DNA of 64,000 nt from Allostella vacuolata (lineage in GTDB: Bacteria > Pseudomonadota > Alphaproteobacteria > ATCC43930 > Allostellaceae): assembly GCA_006739055.1 (NCBI GenBank), contig AP019702.1, positions 5,543,388 to 5,607,387 of the forward strand, read 5' to 3'. Below, in pieces: positions 46,861 through 56,938 of the stretch. Numbering within the stretch: position 1 is the first letter of the stretch; every line of letters starts with the position of its first letter. Below the pieces are notes generated by a model, which saw only the letters and a list, made by a program, of their open reading frames with translations, ran no database searches and was not told where the DNA came from. A program made the translations under genes and the position numbers.

Positions 46861-47322
46861 TCAGGCGAGGGCGGCGATCTGGGCGTCCGTCAGCGAGCCC
46901 GGAACGATGGTGACGGGCACTTTCAGCCGGTGGGAGTACTTGCCGGCGAGGTAGCTGATGAGCGGGCCCGGCCCATCGGGGGAGGTCGAGGTGGCAAGCA
47001 CCAGGATCGAGATCGAGGGATCCTCGTCGATCAGTTCGAGCAGGGCATCCCGCCGCCGGCCTTCGCGGATATAGACGACCGGCAGGGAGCCCGCCAGCGG
47101 CTCGACCTCGGCCGCCACCTTGGTCAGCAACGCCTCCGCCTCGGCGCGCCGCTCCTCGCGCATCAGTTCCTTCACGCCCATCCACTGGCCGTCATCGTCG
47201 GTATCGATGACATAGAGCAGCGCGACCCGCCCACCGGTGCGCCGGGCGCGGCGGCAGGCGTAGCGCAGGGCGACCTTCAGCTCCTCGCTCTCGTCGACGA
47301 CGACCAGGAAGATGCGCGGCAT
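46861..47322 (-). CDS. Universal stress protein (UspA family)
   Basis: A 153-aa single Usp domain. The N-terminal strand is FLVVVDESEELKVALRYACR, and a degenerate nucleotide loop LVLATSTSPDGPGPLISYL (~residue 110) replaces the standard G-2x-G-9x-G-S. A role in stress response or metabolite signalling is known for the family, not for this protein. It begins 25 bases after the TIGR02186 gene stop, likely in its transcript. Confidence 0.88.
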   Translation of the reverse strand: MPRIFLVVVDESEELKVALRYACRRARRTGGRVALLYVIDTDDDGQWMGVKELMREERRAEAEALLTKVAAEVEPLAGSLPVVYIREGRRRDALLELIDEDPSISILVLATSTSPDGPGPLISYLAGKYSHRLKVPVTIVPGSLTDAQIAALA

Positions 47323-47347
47323 GGCGGATGAGCCTCGGGTCAACGCG

Positions 47348-48112
47348 TCAGTTGCGGCGGAAGATGATACCCGCGAGCCATCCTGCCATTCCGGCAACCA
47401 GTACGGCAATGATGCCGTAGACCGCCGAGTAGCGATGGGCGATGTCCGCCATGTCGGCACCGACGCCGATCTTGCTGACCACCAGCGGCGTGGCCTGGGC
47501 CGCGACGACCTCGCCCTCCCGCACCAGGAAGACATCGACCGTGTAGGTGCCGGTCGGGACATTGGCCGGAAAGCGGATGTTCGCCCGGAACAGCCGGTCG
47601 CCCAGGAAGCGGACCTGGCCTACCTCGTCGGCATACAGCCCCTCGTCGGTCTTGCTGCGGATGAGCGCCTCGCGGAACCGGTCCGCCGTCTCCTGCGAGG
47701 GCTCCCGGCGGGCATCGAAGCGCAGGAACTGGGTCCCGAACTGTTCGCGCTGGCGTACCGCCGGGCTGGTGAACGCGTTCAGGTCGCGGGTCGTGGCCAC
47801 GGCGAAATAGGCCGGCACCCGATCGAAGCGCACGCTCTGAACGTTCATCCAGAAGCCCGCGACCCGACCCTTCCGGCGGACGGTCGCCTGTCCTTCCGGG
47901 CCGCGGACCAGCACGACGACGTCGCCCGGCCCGTCGGTCGCGCCGAACAGCACGACGTCGCTGCCGGTGAAGCCGGTCGTGATGGCGATCAGGTGGCTGG
48001 ACACGTCGGCGGTCAGGGGCTCAGCCGCCGCCGGGCGGGCCGCCATGCCCCACGACAGGAAGCCCCAGGAAAGCGCCAGGAGCAGGAAGGGAAGGATGCC
48101 GACGCCCGCCAT
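47348..48112 (-). CDS. TIGR02186 family membrane-anchored periplasmic protein
   Basis: A 254-aa protein: N-terminal signal/anchor helix (FLLLALSWGFLSWGMAA), a largely beta periplasmic domain (residues ~30-215; VVVLVRGPEGQATVRRKGR, FWMNVQSVRFDRVPAYFAVA), then a C-terminal membrane helix near IIAVLVAGMAGWLAGIIF. This family accompanies TauE/SafE exporters in Alphaproteobacteria, as here, seven bases downstream of one. It could be a periplasmic partner of the transporter; the function is not known. Confidence 0.82.
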   Translation of the reverse strand: MAGVGILPFLLLALSWGFLSWGMAARPAAAEPLTADVSSHLIAITTGFTGSDVVLFGATDGPGDVVVLVRGPEGQATVRRKGRVAGFWMNVQSVRFDRVPAYFAVATTRDLNAFTSPAVRQREQFGTQFLRFDARREPSQETADRFREALIRSKTDEGLYADEVGQVRFLGDRLFRANIRFPANVPTGTYTVDVFLVREGEVVAAQATPLVVSKIGVGADMADIAHRYSAVYGIIAVLVAGMAGWLAGIIFRRN

Positions 48113-48119
48113 CGCCGGT

Positions 48120-49037
48120 CTAGCGCCGCTGGGTGACGACGGTGAACATATCCCCCGGCGTCAGCGTGAGATCGACCAGGAGCTTCCCGGCGACACAGAG
48201 CAGCAGCAGAGCCAGCAGGCCGCGCAGCTGCTCGCCGCGCAGGCGCTGGCTCATGATCGAGCCGAAATGCGAGCCGACGACTCCGCCGATCAACAGGATG
48301 AAGGCCAGCAGCGCGTCCACCGTCTGGTGCTGGACGGCCTGCAGCAGGGTGGCGCTGGATGCGACGAAGACAATCTGCACCTGGGCCGTGCCGGGCACTA
48401 CCTGGGTCGGCATGCCGAGCAGGTAGATCATGGCCGGCACCATGATGAAGCCGCCACCCACGCCCATCACGCCCGACAGCACGCCGATCGCGAAGCTGAG
48501 CGTCAGCGGCATCAGCACGCTGATGTAGAGCCGCGAGCGCGGGAAGCGGACCTTGAAGGGCAGCCCGTGCATCCAGTAGTGCTCGTGCAGCCGGCGACGG
48601 CCCGCGGTGGAATGGCGCCGGCGCAACAGGGTGCGCGTCGCCTCGATCGCCATCAGGGTACCGACGGTGCCGAGCAGGATCACGTAGCTGAGCGAGATGA
48701 ACAGGTCGATCTGCCCGAAGCGGCGCAGCAGGCCGAACAGCAGCACGCCGACGACCGAGCCGACGAAGCCGCCGGCGACCACGACCCAGGCCATCCGCAT
48801 GTCGATGGTGCGCCGCCGCCAGTGGGCATAGGCGCTGGTGACGCCGCCCGCGATGACCTGGTTGGCCGTGGATGCCACCGCGACCGCCGGCGGCACGCCG
48901 ATGAAGATCAGGAACGGCGTCATCAGGAAGCCGCCGCCGACGCCGAAGACGCCGCCCAGGAACCCCACCCCCGCACCTAGCCCGATCAGCAGGAAGATGC
49001 TGACGGACATTTCGGCGATGGGCAGGTAGACGGTCAT
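48120..49037 (-). CDS. TauE/SafE-family sulfite/anion exporter, second copy
   Basis: A 305-aa inner-membrane protein with eight or so helices. It has the two internal halves GVGFLGGVFGVGGGFLMTPF (~residue 21) and IGVLSGVMGVGGGFIMVPAM (~residue 184), each with the re-entrant Gly-rich G-V-G-G-G-F motif. Unlike the exporter at 20034 it is longer and paired with TIGR02186. Substrate unknown (sulfite or an organosulfonate by family). A strong terminator ends 22 bases before its ATG, so its promoter must overlap or lie within that hairpin region. Confidence 0.88.
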   Translation of the reverse strand: MTVYLPIAEMSVSIFLLIGLGAGVGFLGGVFGVGGGFLMTPFLIFIGVPPAVAVASTANQVIAGGVTSAYAHWRRRTIDMRMAWVVVAGGFVGSVVGVLLFGLLRRFGQIDLFISLSYVILLGTVGTLMAIEATRTLLRRRHSTAGRRRLHEHYWMHGLPFKVRFPRSRLYISVLMPLTLSFAIGVLSGVMGVGGGFIMVPAMIYLLGMPTQVVPGTAQVQIVFVASSATLLQAVQHQTVDALLAFILLIGGVVGSHFGSIMSQRLRGEQLRGLLALLLLCVAGKLLVDLTLTPGDMFTVVTQRR

Positions 49038-49058
49038 CGTCCCGGACGCGGGTAGCCG

Positions 49059-49092
49059 AAAAAAGAAGCGGGCCCGGCCAGTGCCGGACCCG
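49059..49092 (-). terminator. Rho-independent terminator of trpS
   Basis: On the minus strand a stem of nine pairs with one internal mismatch (CGGGTCCGGC-ACTG-GCCGGGCCCG) is followed directly by CTTCTTTTTT. It lies 66 bases past the trpS stop and is the most classical terminator in the window. Confidence 0.85.
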
Positions 49093-49157
49093 ATTCGCAG
49101 GCTAACGCCTTGCCCCCATCGGCGGAAGGGGTTCCGCCCGATCGGGCCGCGTTCTTC

Positions 49158-50165
49158 TCATCCGTGTTGCGGACGCAACATCCCGACCGTCTCGTAGATT
49201 TCCGCCAGGTGGGGGGCGGCCACCGCATTCGCTCGGTCGGCCCCCCGCGCCAGGATGGCATCGACGTGGTCCGGAGCCGCGACGAGGCGCTTCATCTCCG
49301 CCCCGATCGGGCCCAGCACCGCCACCGCCAGGTCCGCGAGCTTCTCCTTGAAGCCCGAGAACTGGGCACCGGCGAACTCCGCGATCACGGCCTCGCGCGA
49401 CCGGTCGGCCAGGGCGGCATAGATGTCGAGCAGGTTCTCGGCCTCCGGGCGGTCGGCCAGCCCTTCGGCGCTGTCCGGCAGCGGCAGCGGGTCGGTCTTG
49501 GCCCGGCGGATCTTCAGGGCCACCGTCTCGGCGTCGTCGGTCATGTTGATGCGCGAATAGTCGGACGGATCCGACTTGCTCATCTTCTTGGTGCCGTCGC
49601 GAAGGCTCATGACCCGGGTGGCGGTGCCGAGGATCTGCGGTTCGGGCAGGGGGAAATAGTCCACCCCGTAGGCGCGGTTGAAAGCGCCCGCGATGTCGCG
49701 CGCCAGCTCGAGATGCTGCTTCTGGTCTTCGCCGACCGGCACATGGGTGGCCTTGTAGAGCAGGATGTCGGCCGCCATCAGCACGGGATAGGAATAGAGG
49801 CCGAGCCCGGCCATGTCGCGCTGCTTGCCCGCCTTCTCCTTGAACTGGGTCATCCGGTTGAGCCAGCCGAGTGGCGTCATGCAGCCCAGCAGCCAGGCGA
49901 GCTGGGTGTGGCCGGGGACGGTGCTCTGGTTGAAGATCGTGCAGCGATCGGGATCGACGCCCGCGGCCACGTACGCGGCGGCCACCTCGCGGGTGCTGTT
50001 GCGCAAGGCCGCCGGATCCTGCGGCTGGGTGATCGCGTGCAGGTCGACGATGCAGAAGATGCAGTCGTAGTCGGCCTGCAGGGCGACCCAGTTCCGGATC
50101 GCACCCAGGTAGTTGCCGAGGTGCAGGTTGCCGGTCGGCTGGATGCCGGAAAAGATTCGGTTCAT
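49158..50165 (-). CDS. trpS: Tryptophanyl-tRNA synthetase
   Basis: A 335-aa class I synthetase. It has [19 protein letters not shown] (HIGH-type motif, ~residue 5) and the KMSKS loop in [14 protein letters not shown] (~residue 194). A typical Trp-binding block ([18 protein letters not shown]) sits at ~residue 122. Full length. It follows murJ by 52 bases on the same strand and is closed by a classical terminator. Confidence 0.97.
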   Translation of the reverse strand: MNRIFSGIQPTGNLHLGNYLGAIRNWVALQADYDCIFCIVDLHAITQPQDPAALRNSTREVAAAYVAAGVDPDRCTIFNQSTVPGHTQLAWLLGCMTPLGWLNRMTQFKEKAGKQRDMAGLGLYSYPVLMAADILLYKATHVPVGEDQKQHLELARDIAGAFNRAYGVDYFPLPEPQILGTATRVMSLRDGTKKMSKSDPSDYSRINMTDDAETVALKIRRAKTDPLPLPDSAEGLADRPEAENLLDIYAALADRSREAVIAEFAGAQFSGFKEKLADLAVAVLGPIGAEMKRLVAAPDHVDAILARGADRANAVAAPHLAEIYETVGMLRPQHG

Positions 50166-50217
50166 CAGGATAATCCCCGGGGGAGGCCGGCGGTTATCGC
50201 CGTGGCGGACGATCCGG

Positions 50218-51771
50218 TCAAGCGCGCCGCCGACGCAGCAGCGCCCGCAGTTCCGTCCCACGCACCGCCCCCAGCCCCATGACGGCCGCGCCATAGGCCA
50301 GCACCCCGGCCAGGACCAGGACGCCCAGACCGACGAAGCGGCCGAGCGGAGCGGCCGCAGCGAGCCAGGGTTCCAGCGCGCGATCCATCGCCCACAGCAG
50401 GCCGGCCATGATCGCGGCCGCCGCCAGGATGCGCGGAAGGCGCAGCAGCAGGCCGCGGTCGGGGTGGAAATGCCCACGGCGACCGAGTACCGCCAGCATC
50501 ACGGCGAGCGACAGCCAGCCGGCCGCCGTGGTGGCGAGCGCGACGCCGACATGGCCGAGCGGCCCCATCAGCACCAGGGTCAGCCCGGCATTGACGAGAA
50601 ACGACAAGGCCGCGATCCGCACCGGGGTGACCGTGTCTTCGCGGGCGAAGAAGCCCACCACGGCGACGCGGCCCAGCACGAAGGCCGGCAGGCCCGCCGC
50701 ATAGGCGACGAGGGCGGCCGCCGTGGCTGCGGTATCGCCCGGCCCGAAGGCGCCCCGCTCGTAGAGCGTGCGCACGATCGGATAGGCGAGCGCGGCGAGC
50801 GCCATGGCTGCCGGCAAGGTGATCGCGAGCGCCAGCGCCATCCCGTGGCCGTGGGTCTGGTGTGCCGTCTCCGGGTTGGCCGAGCGCAACTCGCGGGCCA
50901 GCTGCGGCAGGATGGTGGTGGCGACCGCGATGCCGACGATGCCGAGCGGCAGCTGGTTCAGGCGGTCGGCATAGTAGAGATGCGCGATGGCGCCGGCCGG
51001 CAGCAGCGACGCCAGCATGGTCGAGACCAGCAGGTTGATCTGGGTGATGCCGGCGCCAATCACGCCCGGTCCCATCAGGCGGAGCAGGCGGCGGGTGCCG
51101 GGGGTCAGCCGGGGCCGCGGCAGGCCGAGCGGCATGCCCGCCCTGGCCGCCGCCATCGCGAGCCAGAGGAACTGCAGGACCCCGGCCACGGCGACCCCCC
51201 AGGCCAGCGCATGGCCCGGGGTGGGAAACCGGTCGGCGAACAGGAGCAGCGCCACGATCAGGGAGAGATTGAGGAGGATCGGCGCCGACGCCTGGGCCGC
51301 GAACCGGTCGAGCGCGTTCAGCACGCCGCCATAGAGGGCCACCAGGGAAATGAACGCCAGGTAGGGAAAGGTGATCCGGGTCAGCTCGACCGCAAGCGCG
51401 AAGCGCTGGGGCTCGTCGGCGAAACCGGGCGCGATCGTGCGCACGACCCAGGGCATGGCCAGTTCGGCGGCGACCACGAGGACCAGCAGCCCGGCCAGAA
51501 GGAACGACAGCGCGTCCTCGGCGAAGATCCGCGCCTCGGCCCGGCCGTCGCGCGCCGCGCGGGCGGCGAACAGCGGCACGAAGGCCGCGCTGAATGCGCC
51601 CTCGGCGAACAGGGATCGGAACAGGTTCGGCAGCCGCAGTGCGACGACGAAGGCGTCCGCGACCGGCCCGGCGCCCAGGAAGGCCGCGGTCAGCACCTCG
51701 CGCGCGAAACCGAGAAGGCGGCTGATGGCGGTGTAGCCGCCGACCGTCGCCACCCGGTGCAGCAGCCCCAT
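50218..51771 (-). CDS. murJ: Lipid II flippase MurJ
   Basis: A 517-aa MOP-superfamily membrane protein with about 14 helices that flips lipid II for peptidoglycan synthesis. The family N-terminus is clear: [20 protein letters not shown], then [20 protein letters not shown] and [10 protein letters not shown]. The ATG at 51771 was chosen because the family starts at M-G-L-L-H-R-V-A. It follows the HIT gene by 20 bases and precedes trpS. Confidence 0.94.
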   Translation of the reverse strand: MGLLHRVATVGGYTAISRLLGFAREVLTAAFLGAGPVADAFVVALRLPNLFRSLFAEGAFSAAFVPLFAARAARDGRAEARIFAEDALSFLLAGLLVLVVAAELAMPWVVRTIAPGFADEPQRFALAVELTRITFPYLAFISLVALYGGVLNALDRFAAQASAPILLNLSLIVALLLFADRFPTPGHALAWGVAVAGVLQFLWLAMAAARAGMPLGLPRPRLTPGTRRLLRLMGPGVIGAGITQINLLVSTMLASLLPAGAIAHLYYADRLNQLPLGIVGIAVATTILPQLARELRSANPETAHQTHGHGMALALAITLPAAMALAALAYPIVRTLYERGAFGPGDTAATAAALVAYAAGLPAFVLGRVAVVGFFAREDTVTPVRIAALSFLVNAGLTLVLMGPLGHVGVALATTAAGWLSLAVMLAVLGRRGHFHPDRGLLLRLPRILAAAAIMAGLLWAMDRALEPWLAAAAPLGRFVGLGVLVLAGVLAYGAAVMGLGAVRGTELRALLRRRRA

Positions 51772-51791
51772 TGGGGAGCCCTCCGCCCGCC

Positions 51792-52163
51792 CTATTCCGT
51801 GGCCGGCGGCGGCAGCATGCGCCCGAGGTCGCGACCACCCACGAGGTGGAGATGGAAGTGCGGTACTTCCTGCCGCCCGTCGGCGCCGTGATTGGCCAGG
51901 ATGCGGTGGCCGGTGGCATCGATGCCGCGCTCGCGGGCGATGCGCCCGACCGCCCGGACGAAGGCCACGACCTCGGCCTCGCTGGCGGTCTCGGAGAAGT
52001 CCTGGATGGAGACGTAGCGGCCCTTCGGGATCACCAGCACGTGGGTGGGGGCGAGCGGGCGGATATCCTCGAACGCCAGCACGTGCTCGTCCTCGAACAG
52101 CTTCCGGCACGGGATCTCGCCGCGCAGGATGCGGGCGAAGATGTTGGAATCGTCGTAGGCCAT
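51792..52163 (-). CDS. HIT-family nucleotide-binding protein (HINT-like)
   Basis: A 123-aa histidine-triad hydrolase. It reads DDSNIFARILRGEIPCRKLF, then DIRPLAPTHVLVIPK, and the catalytic triad HFHLHLVGG (~residue 105). It would hydrolyse nucleoside phosphoramidates. The ATG at 52163 was chosen over one seven codons earlier because GGTGGAG sits just before it. It is placed after hisE, as commonly seen downstream of alphaproteobacterial his genes. Confidence 0.93.
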   Translation of the reverse strand: MAYDDSNIFARILRGEIPCRKLFEDEHVLAFEDIRPLAPTHVLVIPKGRYVSIQDFSETASEAEVVAFVRAVGRIARERGIDATGHRILANHGADGRQEVPHFHLHLVGGRDLGRMLPPPATE

Positions 52164-52214
52164 CGCTCCACCTTCCACCGACAAATGGATCCGCGGCCGC
52201 CTGCCTGCCCAGCC

Positions 52215-52544
52215 CTAGACGGCCGGGCGGGCGGCCTTCTCGGCAATTCCGGAGACGCCCTCGCGCCGCCCCAGCGCCGCCCACACCTCTTCCGGCCGGA
52301 CGCCGCAAGCGGCCCAGACGACCAGGAGATGGTAGAGCAGGTCCGCGCTCTCTTCGGCCAGACGGCCGGGATTGTCCTGGACCGCCTCCAACACCGTCTC
52401 GATCGCCTCCTCGCCCAGCTTCTTGGCCGCGGCGGCCGGGCCCTTGGCCAGCAGCTTCGCCGTATAGGAGGTGGCCGGATCGGTGCCGCGGCGGCGCTCG
52501 ATGGTCGCCGACAGCCGGTCGAGGACGGTCGCGTCGATGCTCAT
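52215..52544 (-). CDS. hisE: Phosphoribosyl-ATP pyrophosphatase
   Basis: A 109-aa MazG-like enzyme for step 2 of histidine synthesis, hydrolysing PR-ATP to PR-AMP. The family core [16 protein letters not shown] (~residue 41) and [13 protein letters not shown] with metal-binding acidic residues are present. Its ATG overlaps the hisF stop (ATGA). HisI is separate and not in the window. Confidence 0.94.
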   Translation of the reverse strand: MSIDATVLDRLSATIERRRGTDPATSYTAKLLAKGPAAAAKKLGEEAIETVLEAVQDNPGRLAEESADLLYHLLVVWAACGVRPEEVWAALGRREGVSGIAEKAARPAV

Positions 52545-53299
52545 GGGCGAACCGGGATGCCGGCCTGGGCCAGGCGGGCCTTGGCCTCGGCGATGGTGTA
52601 GGTGCCGAAGTGGAAGATCGAGGCCGCCAGCACCGCCGAGGCGTGGCCGTCGCGGATGCCTTCGACCAGGTGATCGAGGGTGCCGACCCCGCCCGAGGCG
52701 ATCACCGGGACGGTGACGGCGTCGGAGACGGCGCGCGTCAGCCCGATATCGAAGCCCTGGCCGGTCCCGTCGCGGTCCATCGAGGTCAGCAGCAGCTCGC
52801 CCGCCCCGAGGTCGACCATGCGTCGGGCCCACTCGACGACGTCGATACCGGTCCGCCGCCGCCCGCCATGGGTGAACACTTCCCATCGGCCGGGCTCGGT
52901 CGCCTTGGCGTCGATCGCGACCACGATGCATTGCACGCCGAACTTCTCGGCCGCCTCGGCCACGAACTCCGGACGCTGCACCGCGGCCGTGTTGATGGAC
53001 ACCTTGTCGGCCCCGGCCAGCAGCAGCTCGCGGATGTCCGCCAGCGTGCGTACCCCGCCACCGACCGTCAGCGGCATGAAGCACTGCTCGGCGGTGCGGG
53101 AGACCACGTCGAAGATCGTGCGCCGGTCCTCGTGGCTGGCGGTGATGTCGAGAAAGCAGAGTTCGTCGGCGCCGGCCTGGTCATAGACGCGCGCCTGCTC
53201 GACCGGGTCGCCGGCATCGACCAGGTCGACGAACTGGACTCCCTTGACGACCCGGCCGTCCTTGACGTCGAGGCAGGGAATGATGCGGGCCTTCAGCAT
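52541..53299 (-). CDS. hisF: Imidazole glycerol phosphate synthase, cyclase subunit
   Basis: A 252-aa TIM barrel. Catalytic Asp11 lies in [16 protein letters not shown], and the second Asp in the middle ([17 protein letters not shown]). Works with HisH. Family length. It lies 14 bases after hisA and overlaps hisE by four bases, so stoichiometry is probably set by coupling. Confidence 0.97.
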   Translation of the reverse strand: MLKARIIPCLDVKDGRVVKGVQFVDLVDAGDPVEQARVYDQAGADELCFLDITASHEDRRTIFDVVSRTAEQCFMPLTVGGGVRTLADIRELLLAGADKVSINTAAVQRPEFVAEAAEKFGVQCIVVAIDAKATEPGRWEVFTHGGRRRTGIDVVEWARRMVDLGAGELLLTSMDRDGTGQGFDIGLTRAVSDAVTVPVIASGGVGTLDHLVEGIRDGHASAVLAASIFHFGTYTIAEAKARLAQAGIPVRP

Positions 53300-53313
53300 G
53301 GCTCAGACCTCGG

Positions 53314-54039
53314 TCATGGCTGGGCTGCCAGCGCCCGCAGCGCCTCGGCCGGATCGAGCCGGCCATCATAGAGCGCTCGCCCGACCACCACGCCCGCAAC
53401 GACGCCGGTCGCCCGCAAGGCATGGATGTCCGCGATGCCGGCGACCCCGCCCGAGGCGATGATCGGGATCGACACCGCGCGGGCCAGCTCGGCCGTCGCC
53501 TCGACATTGACGCCGACCAGCGCCCCGTCCCGATCGATGTCGGTGTAGATGATGGCGGTGACGCCGGCATCCTCGAACTGCCGGGCCAGGTCGAGCGCCA
53601 GCGTCTCGGCCGTCTCGACCCACCCCTCGACCGCGACCCGGCCGCCGCGCGCATCGATGCCGACGGCGATCCGGCCGGGAAAGCGGCGCCCGGCTGCCCG
53701 CACGAGATCGGGGTTCCGCAGCGCCACCGTGCCGAGGATGACCCGGCGCACGCCGGCTTCGAGCCAGCGCTCGATCCCGGCCATGTCCCGGATGCCGCCG
53801 CCCAGCTGCACCGGGCGGTCGGTTGCGGCCAGGATGGCGCGCACGGCCGCCTCGTTGACGGCGCGGCCGTGGATGGCGCCGTCGAGATCGACCAGGTGCA
53901 ACCAGGCAAAGCCGGCCGCGGCGAAGCTCGCCGCCTGGGCGCCCGGATCCTCGTTGTAGACGGTCGCCTGGTCCATGGCGCCGCGCAGCAGCCGGACGCA
54001 GCGGCCCTGCTGCAGGTCGATGGCGGGGTAGAGGATCAC
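53314..54039 (-). CDS. hisA: ProFAR isomerase
   Basis: A 241-aa TIM barrel isomerising ProFAR to PRFAR. The first catalytic Asp is in [15 protein letters not shown] (~residue 8), the second in [15 protein letters not shown] (~residue 129). The start is GTG at 54039, overlapping the stop of the GNAT gene (GTGA). Confidence 0.96.
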   Translation of the reverse strand: MILYPAIDLQQGRCVRLLRGAMDQATVYNEDPGAQAASFAAAGFAWLHLVDLDGAIHGRAVNEAAVRAILAATDRPVQLGGGIRDMAGIERWLEAGVRRVILGTVALRNPDLVRAAGRRFPGRIAVGIDARGGRVAVEGWVETAETLALDLARQFEDAGVTAIIYTDIDRDGALVGVNVEATAELARAVSIPIIASGGVAGIADIHALRATGVVAGVVVGRALYDGRLDPAEALRALAAQP

Positions 54040-54575
54040 CGGTCCAGCCTCTTGTAATAGTAGCGACCGGCCACCGGCTCGCCATCGACCATCGCGTAGA
54101 GCGGATGGCTGCCCCAATGGACGAAGCCCAGCGTCTCGTAGTGGGCGATCGCCGCCGTCTGCGTCTCCCGCACGTCGAGATTGACCAGCTTGTAGCCTTC
54201 CTCGCGGGCGGCGTCGCACACGGCCACCACGAGCTGGCGGGCCAGGCCATGGCCGCGTGCCCAGGGGGCGACGAAATGGGTCGTCATGGTCGCCGCGTGG
54301 GCCTGGACCTCGTTGTGGCGGGACGGGCGCAGCATCTGGGCGGACGCCGCGATCACGCCGTCCAGGCGGCCCACGAAGAGCCGCCGCTCCGGCACCAGCA
54401 GGACCCCCTTCCAGTAGGTCTCCATCACCTGGCGCGGCGGCGGATTGATCCAGCCGAAGCCGCCGCCGGCCCGGATCGCCGCCTCGGCCGCGTCGCAAAG
54501 GTCCGCCAGATCGCCCTTGGCGAACCGCGTCATCTCCTCGATCCCGATGGTCGCGGCGAAGCTGTTCATGGTCAT
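54036..54575 (-). CDS. GNAT-family acetyltransferase within the his cluster
   Basis: A 179-aa acyltransferase. The acetyl-CoA region reads [20 protein letters not shown] (~residue 101), and later blocks [21 protein letters not shown] fit the GNAT fold; the C-terminal [20 protein letters not shown] is distinctive. It lies between hisH and hisA with four-base overlaps on both sides, the same place as an unnamed ORF in the Azospirillum his cluster. A histidine-related role is plausible but unproven. Confidence 0.85.
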   Translation of the reverse strand: MTMNSFAATIGIEEMTRFAKGDLADLCDAAEAAIRAGGGFGWINPPPRQVMETYWKGVLLVPERRLFVGRLDGVIAASAQMLRPSRHNEVQAHAATMTTHFVAPWARGHGLARQLVVAVCDAAREEGYKLVNLDVRETQTAAIAHYETLGFVHWGSHPLYAMVDGEPVAGRYYYKRLDR

Positions 54576-55213
54576 GGCCGCCATGCCAGGAAATCGGCCA
54601 GCAGGCGCAGCCCGGCGGCCTGGCTCTTCTCCGGGTGGAACTGCGTGCCGATCAGGTTGTCGCGGCCGACGACCGCGGCGACCGGCCCGCCATAATCCGT
54701 CTCGACCAGCAGGTCGGCCGGCCGGTCGGGGCGGATGGCATAGCTGTGGACGAAGTACATGTGGTCGCCCTGGCGCACGCTGCGCAGGACCGGATGGCAA
54801 GGAACCGGGCCGAGGTCGTTCCAGCCCATGTGGGGGATCTTCAGGGCGGGATCGGCCGGGGTGATCACCCGGACCTCGCCCGCGATCCAGCCGAGCCCCG
54901 GATGCACCCCGTACTCGATGCCGCGCTCTGCCATCAGCTGCATGCCGACGCAGATGCCGAGGAACGGCCGGCCGCCGGCGCGGACCGCCTCTTCCAGCGC
55001 GTCGATCATCCCGGGCACGGCACCCAGCCCGCGGCGGCAGTCGCCGAAGGCGCCCACCCCCGGCAGGACGATGTGGTCGGCCCGGCGCACTTCGTCCGGG
55101 TTGGCGGTGACGACCACCGGCCGGGCATCGCCGGAGTCGCGGGCCGCCCGCGCGACGGCCTTGGCCGCCGAGCGCAGGTTCCCGGAACCATAGTCGACGA
55201 TCGCGATCGTCAT
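54572..55213 (-). CDS. hisH: Imidazole glycerol phosphate synthase, glutamine amidotransferase subunit
   Basis: A 213-aa class I glutaminase. The nucleophile Cys lies in [16 protein letters not shown] (~residue 84), and the His/Glu pair in [13 protein letters not shown] (~residue 191). It supplies ammonia to HisF. It is coupled to the GNAT gene by ATGA and follows DUF2628 by 10 bases. Confidence 0.96.
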   Translation of the reverse strand: MTIAIVDYGSGNLRSAAKAVARAARDSGDARPVVVTANPDEVRRADHIVLPGVGAFGDCRRGLGAVPGMIDALEEAVRAGGRPFLGICVGMQLMAERGIEYGVHPGLGWIAGEVRVITPADPALKIPHMGWNDLGPVPCHPVLRSVRQGDHMYFVHSYAIRPDRPADLLVETDYGGPVAAVVGRDNLIGTQFHPEKSQAAGLRLLADFLAWRP

Positions 55214-55223
55214 GTCGGCACCG

Positions 55224-55595
55224 TCATGCGAAGGCCGAGTCCCAACCGCCGCGCCGGTCGGCCCAGCGCCGCAGCGCGCTGTCCGCCGACCGCCCGGTGG
55301 ACAGCTCGACCTCCAGATAGCCGCGCCAGTAGAGCGCCCGGCGGTAAAGGTCGTTGGCCTCTGCCGCGAAGAGAAAATGGAAGGCGCCGCCGATCATCGC
55401 CGTCTCGAACGGGTCGAGCCAGCCACGCGCCCAGGCGGCGACCAGGATCAGGCTGACCGCGAGCGCCAGCGCGCTCCACAGCCACATGCGATGGCCGAGG
55501 GCCCAGACCACGGGCAGCGGCAATGCCGACCAGGCGAAGCCCTCGCGGACCGCCAGGGCCTCGTCGGCACGGACATGGATCGAATAGACCCGCAT
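55224..55595 (-). CDS. DUF2628 family membrane protein within the his cluster
   Basis: A 123-aa protein with Y-S-I-H-V at the start and two or three hydrophobic segments (residues ~22-60 and ~68-78), then a hydrophilic tail. It is a DUF2628 member, a family recurrently found between hisB and hisH in Rhodospirillales. It lies four bases after hisB and 10 before hisH, so it is certainly cotranscribed. Function unknown. Confidence 0.8.
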   Translation of the reverse strand: MRVYSIHVRADEALAVREGFAWSALPLPVVWALGHRMWLWSALALAVSLILVAAWARGWLDPFETAMIGGAFHFLFAAEANDLYRRALYWRGYLEVELSTGRSADSALRRWADRRGGWDSAFA

Positions 55596-55599
55596 CGGA

Positions 55600-56193
55600 C
55601 TAGAGCACGCCCTTGGTCGATGGCACCGATCCGGCCTGACGCGGGTCGAGCGTCATCGCCATGCGCAAGGCCCGCGCCAGCCCCTTGAAGCAGCTCTCGA
55701 CGATATGGTGGTTGTTCTCGCCATAGAGATTCTCGACATGCAGGGTCAGCCCGGCGTTCTGGGCGAACGCCTGGAACCACTCCTTGAACAGCTCGGTGTC
55801 CATGTCGCCCAACTTGGGGCGGGTGAAGACCACCTTCCAGATGAGATACGGGCGGTTCGACGCATCGAGCGCGACGCGCGTCAGCGTCTCGTCCATCGGG
55901 ATCAGCGCGTCCCCCCAGCGGGTGATGCCCTTGCGGTCGCCGGCCGCCTGGGCGAAGGCCTGGCCGAGCGCGATCCCGGTATCCTCGGTCGTGTGGTGGA
56001 AATCGATGTGCAGATCGCCCTCGGCACGCACCCTGATGTCGAACAGCCCATGGCGGGCGAGCTGATCCAGCATATGGTCGAGGAAGCCGATGCCGGTCGC
56101 TACATCGGCGGTGCCGGTGCCGTCGAGGTCGACGGACACGGCGATCCGCGTCTCCTTGGTGTTGCGCTCCACGGTGGCGCGGCGCATGGGCAT
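55600..56193 (-). CDS. hisB: Imidazoleglycerol-phosphate dehydratase
   Basis: A 197-aa monofunctional HisB. The two metal-binding halves show [18 protein letters not shown] (~residue 67) and [13 protein letters not shown] (~residue 163), plus [16 protein letters not shown]. There is no histidinol-phosphatase domain, as usual outside enterics. ATG codons at 56193 and 56187 and a TTG at 56208 are possible starts. First gene of the leftward his run; TATAGA (56232-56227 on minus) is a possible -10 element. Confidence 0.95.
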   Translation of the reverse strand: MPMRRATVERNTKETRIAVSVDLDGTGTADVATGIGFLDHMLDQLARHGLFDIRVRAEGDLHIDFHHTTEDTGIALGQAFAQAAGDRKGITRWGDALIPMDETLTRVALDASNRPYLIWKVVFTRPKLGDMDTELFKEWFQAFAQNAGLTLHVENLYGENNHHIVESCFKGLARALRMAMTLDPRQAGSVPSTKGVL

Positions 56194-56287
56194 CCTCGGG
56201 CGTGGCAAGGGTCAGGGGTCGCCGGTTCTATAGCCCGAAGCGCCGGCAGACGCCACCCGAAGCCGGACGCAGGGGCGCGACACCCTC

Positions 56288-56322
56288 TACCCTTGATCGC
56301 AAGGCCGCCGCCCCCCATCCTT
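56288..56322 (+). promoter_or_regulatory. Heat-shock (RpoH, sigma-32) type promoter of hslVU
   Basis: The sequence has CTTGAT (56292-56297) preceded by CTCTACC, and CCCCATCCTT starting 15 bases later (56313). This matches both the enterobacterial form (CCCTTGAA-N13-15-CCCCAT) and the looser alphaproteobacterial CTTG-N17/18-CYTATNT. hslVU is a classic RpoH target. Transcription would start near 56326, about 68 bases before the hslV ATG. Confidence 0.6.
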
Positions 56323-56393
56323 CTGCGATCTGATCCGCCATGCGCGGCGGGGGCCGCCAGCGGCGCCGGCCGCCCCCAACCTGCACGAGACGC

Positions 56394-56938
56394 ATGACAG
56401 ACCGCGAGTCCCCCGCCTGGCACGGCACCACCATCCTTTGCGTCCGCAAGGACGGGCGCGTCGCCATGGCCGGCGACGGGCAGGTATCCATGGGCCAGAC
56501 GGTGATGAAGTCGAACGCCCGCAAGGTCCGCCGGATCGGCAACGGCACCATCATCGCCGGATTCGCCGGCGCCACCGCCGACGCCTTCACCCTGTTCGAG
56601 CGGCTGGAGGCGAAGCTGGAATCGCACCCGAGCCAGTTGGCGCGGGCATGCGTCGAGCTGGCCAAGGACTGGCGGACCGACCGTTATCTGCGCCGGCTGG
56701 AGGCGATGATGGCCGTGGCGGACGGGCAGGTGTCGCTGCTGCTGTCCGGTAACGGCGACGTGCTGGAGCCGGAGGACGGCATCATCGCCATCGGCTCCGG
56801 CGGGTCCTTCGCCCTGGCTGCCGCCCGCGCCCTGATCGACCGCGCCGACATGGATGCGGAGGCGATCGCCCGACGGTCGCTCGCCATCGCCGCGGAAATC
56901 TGCGTCTACACCAACGACAAGATCATCGTCGAAACCCT

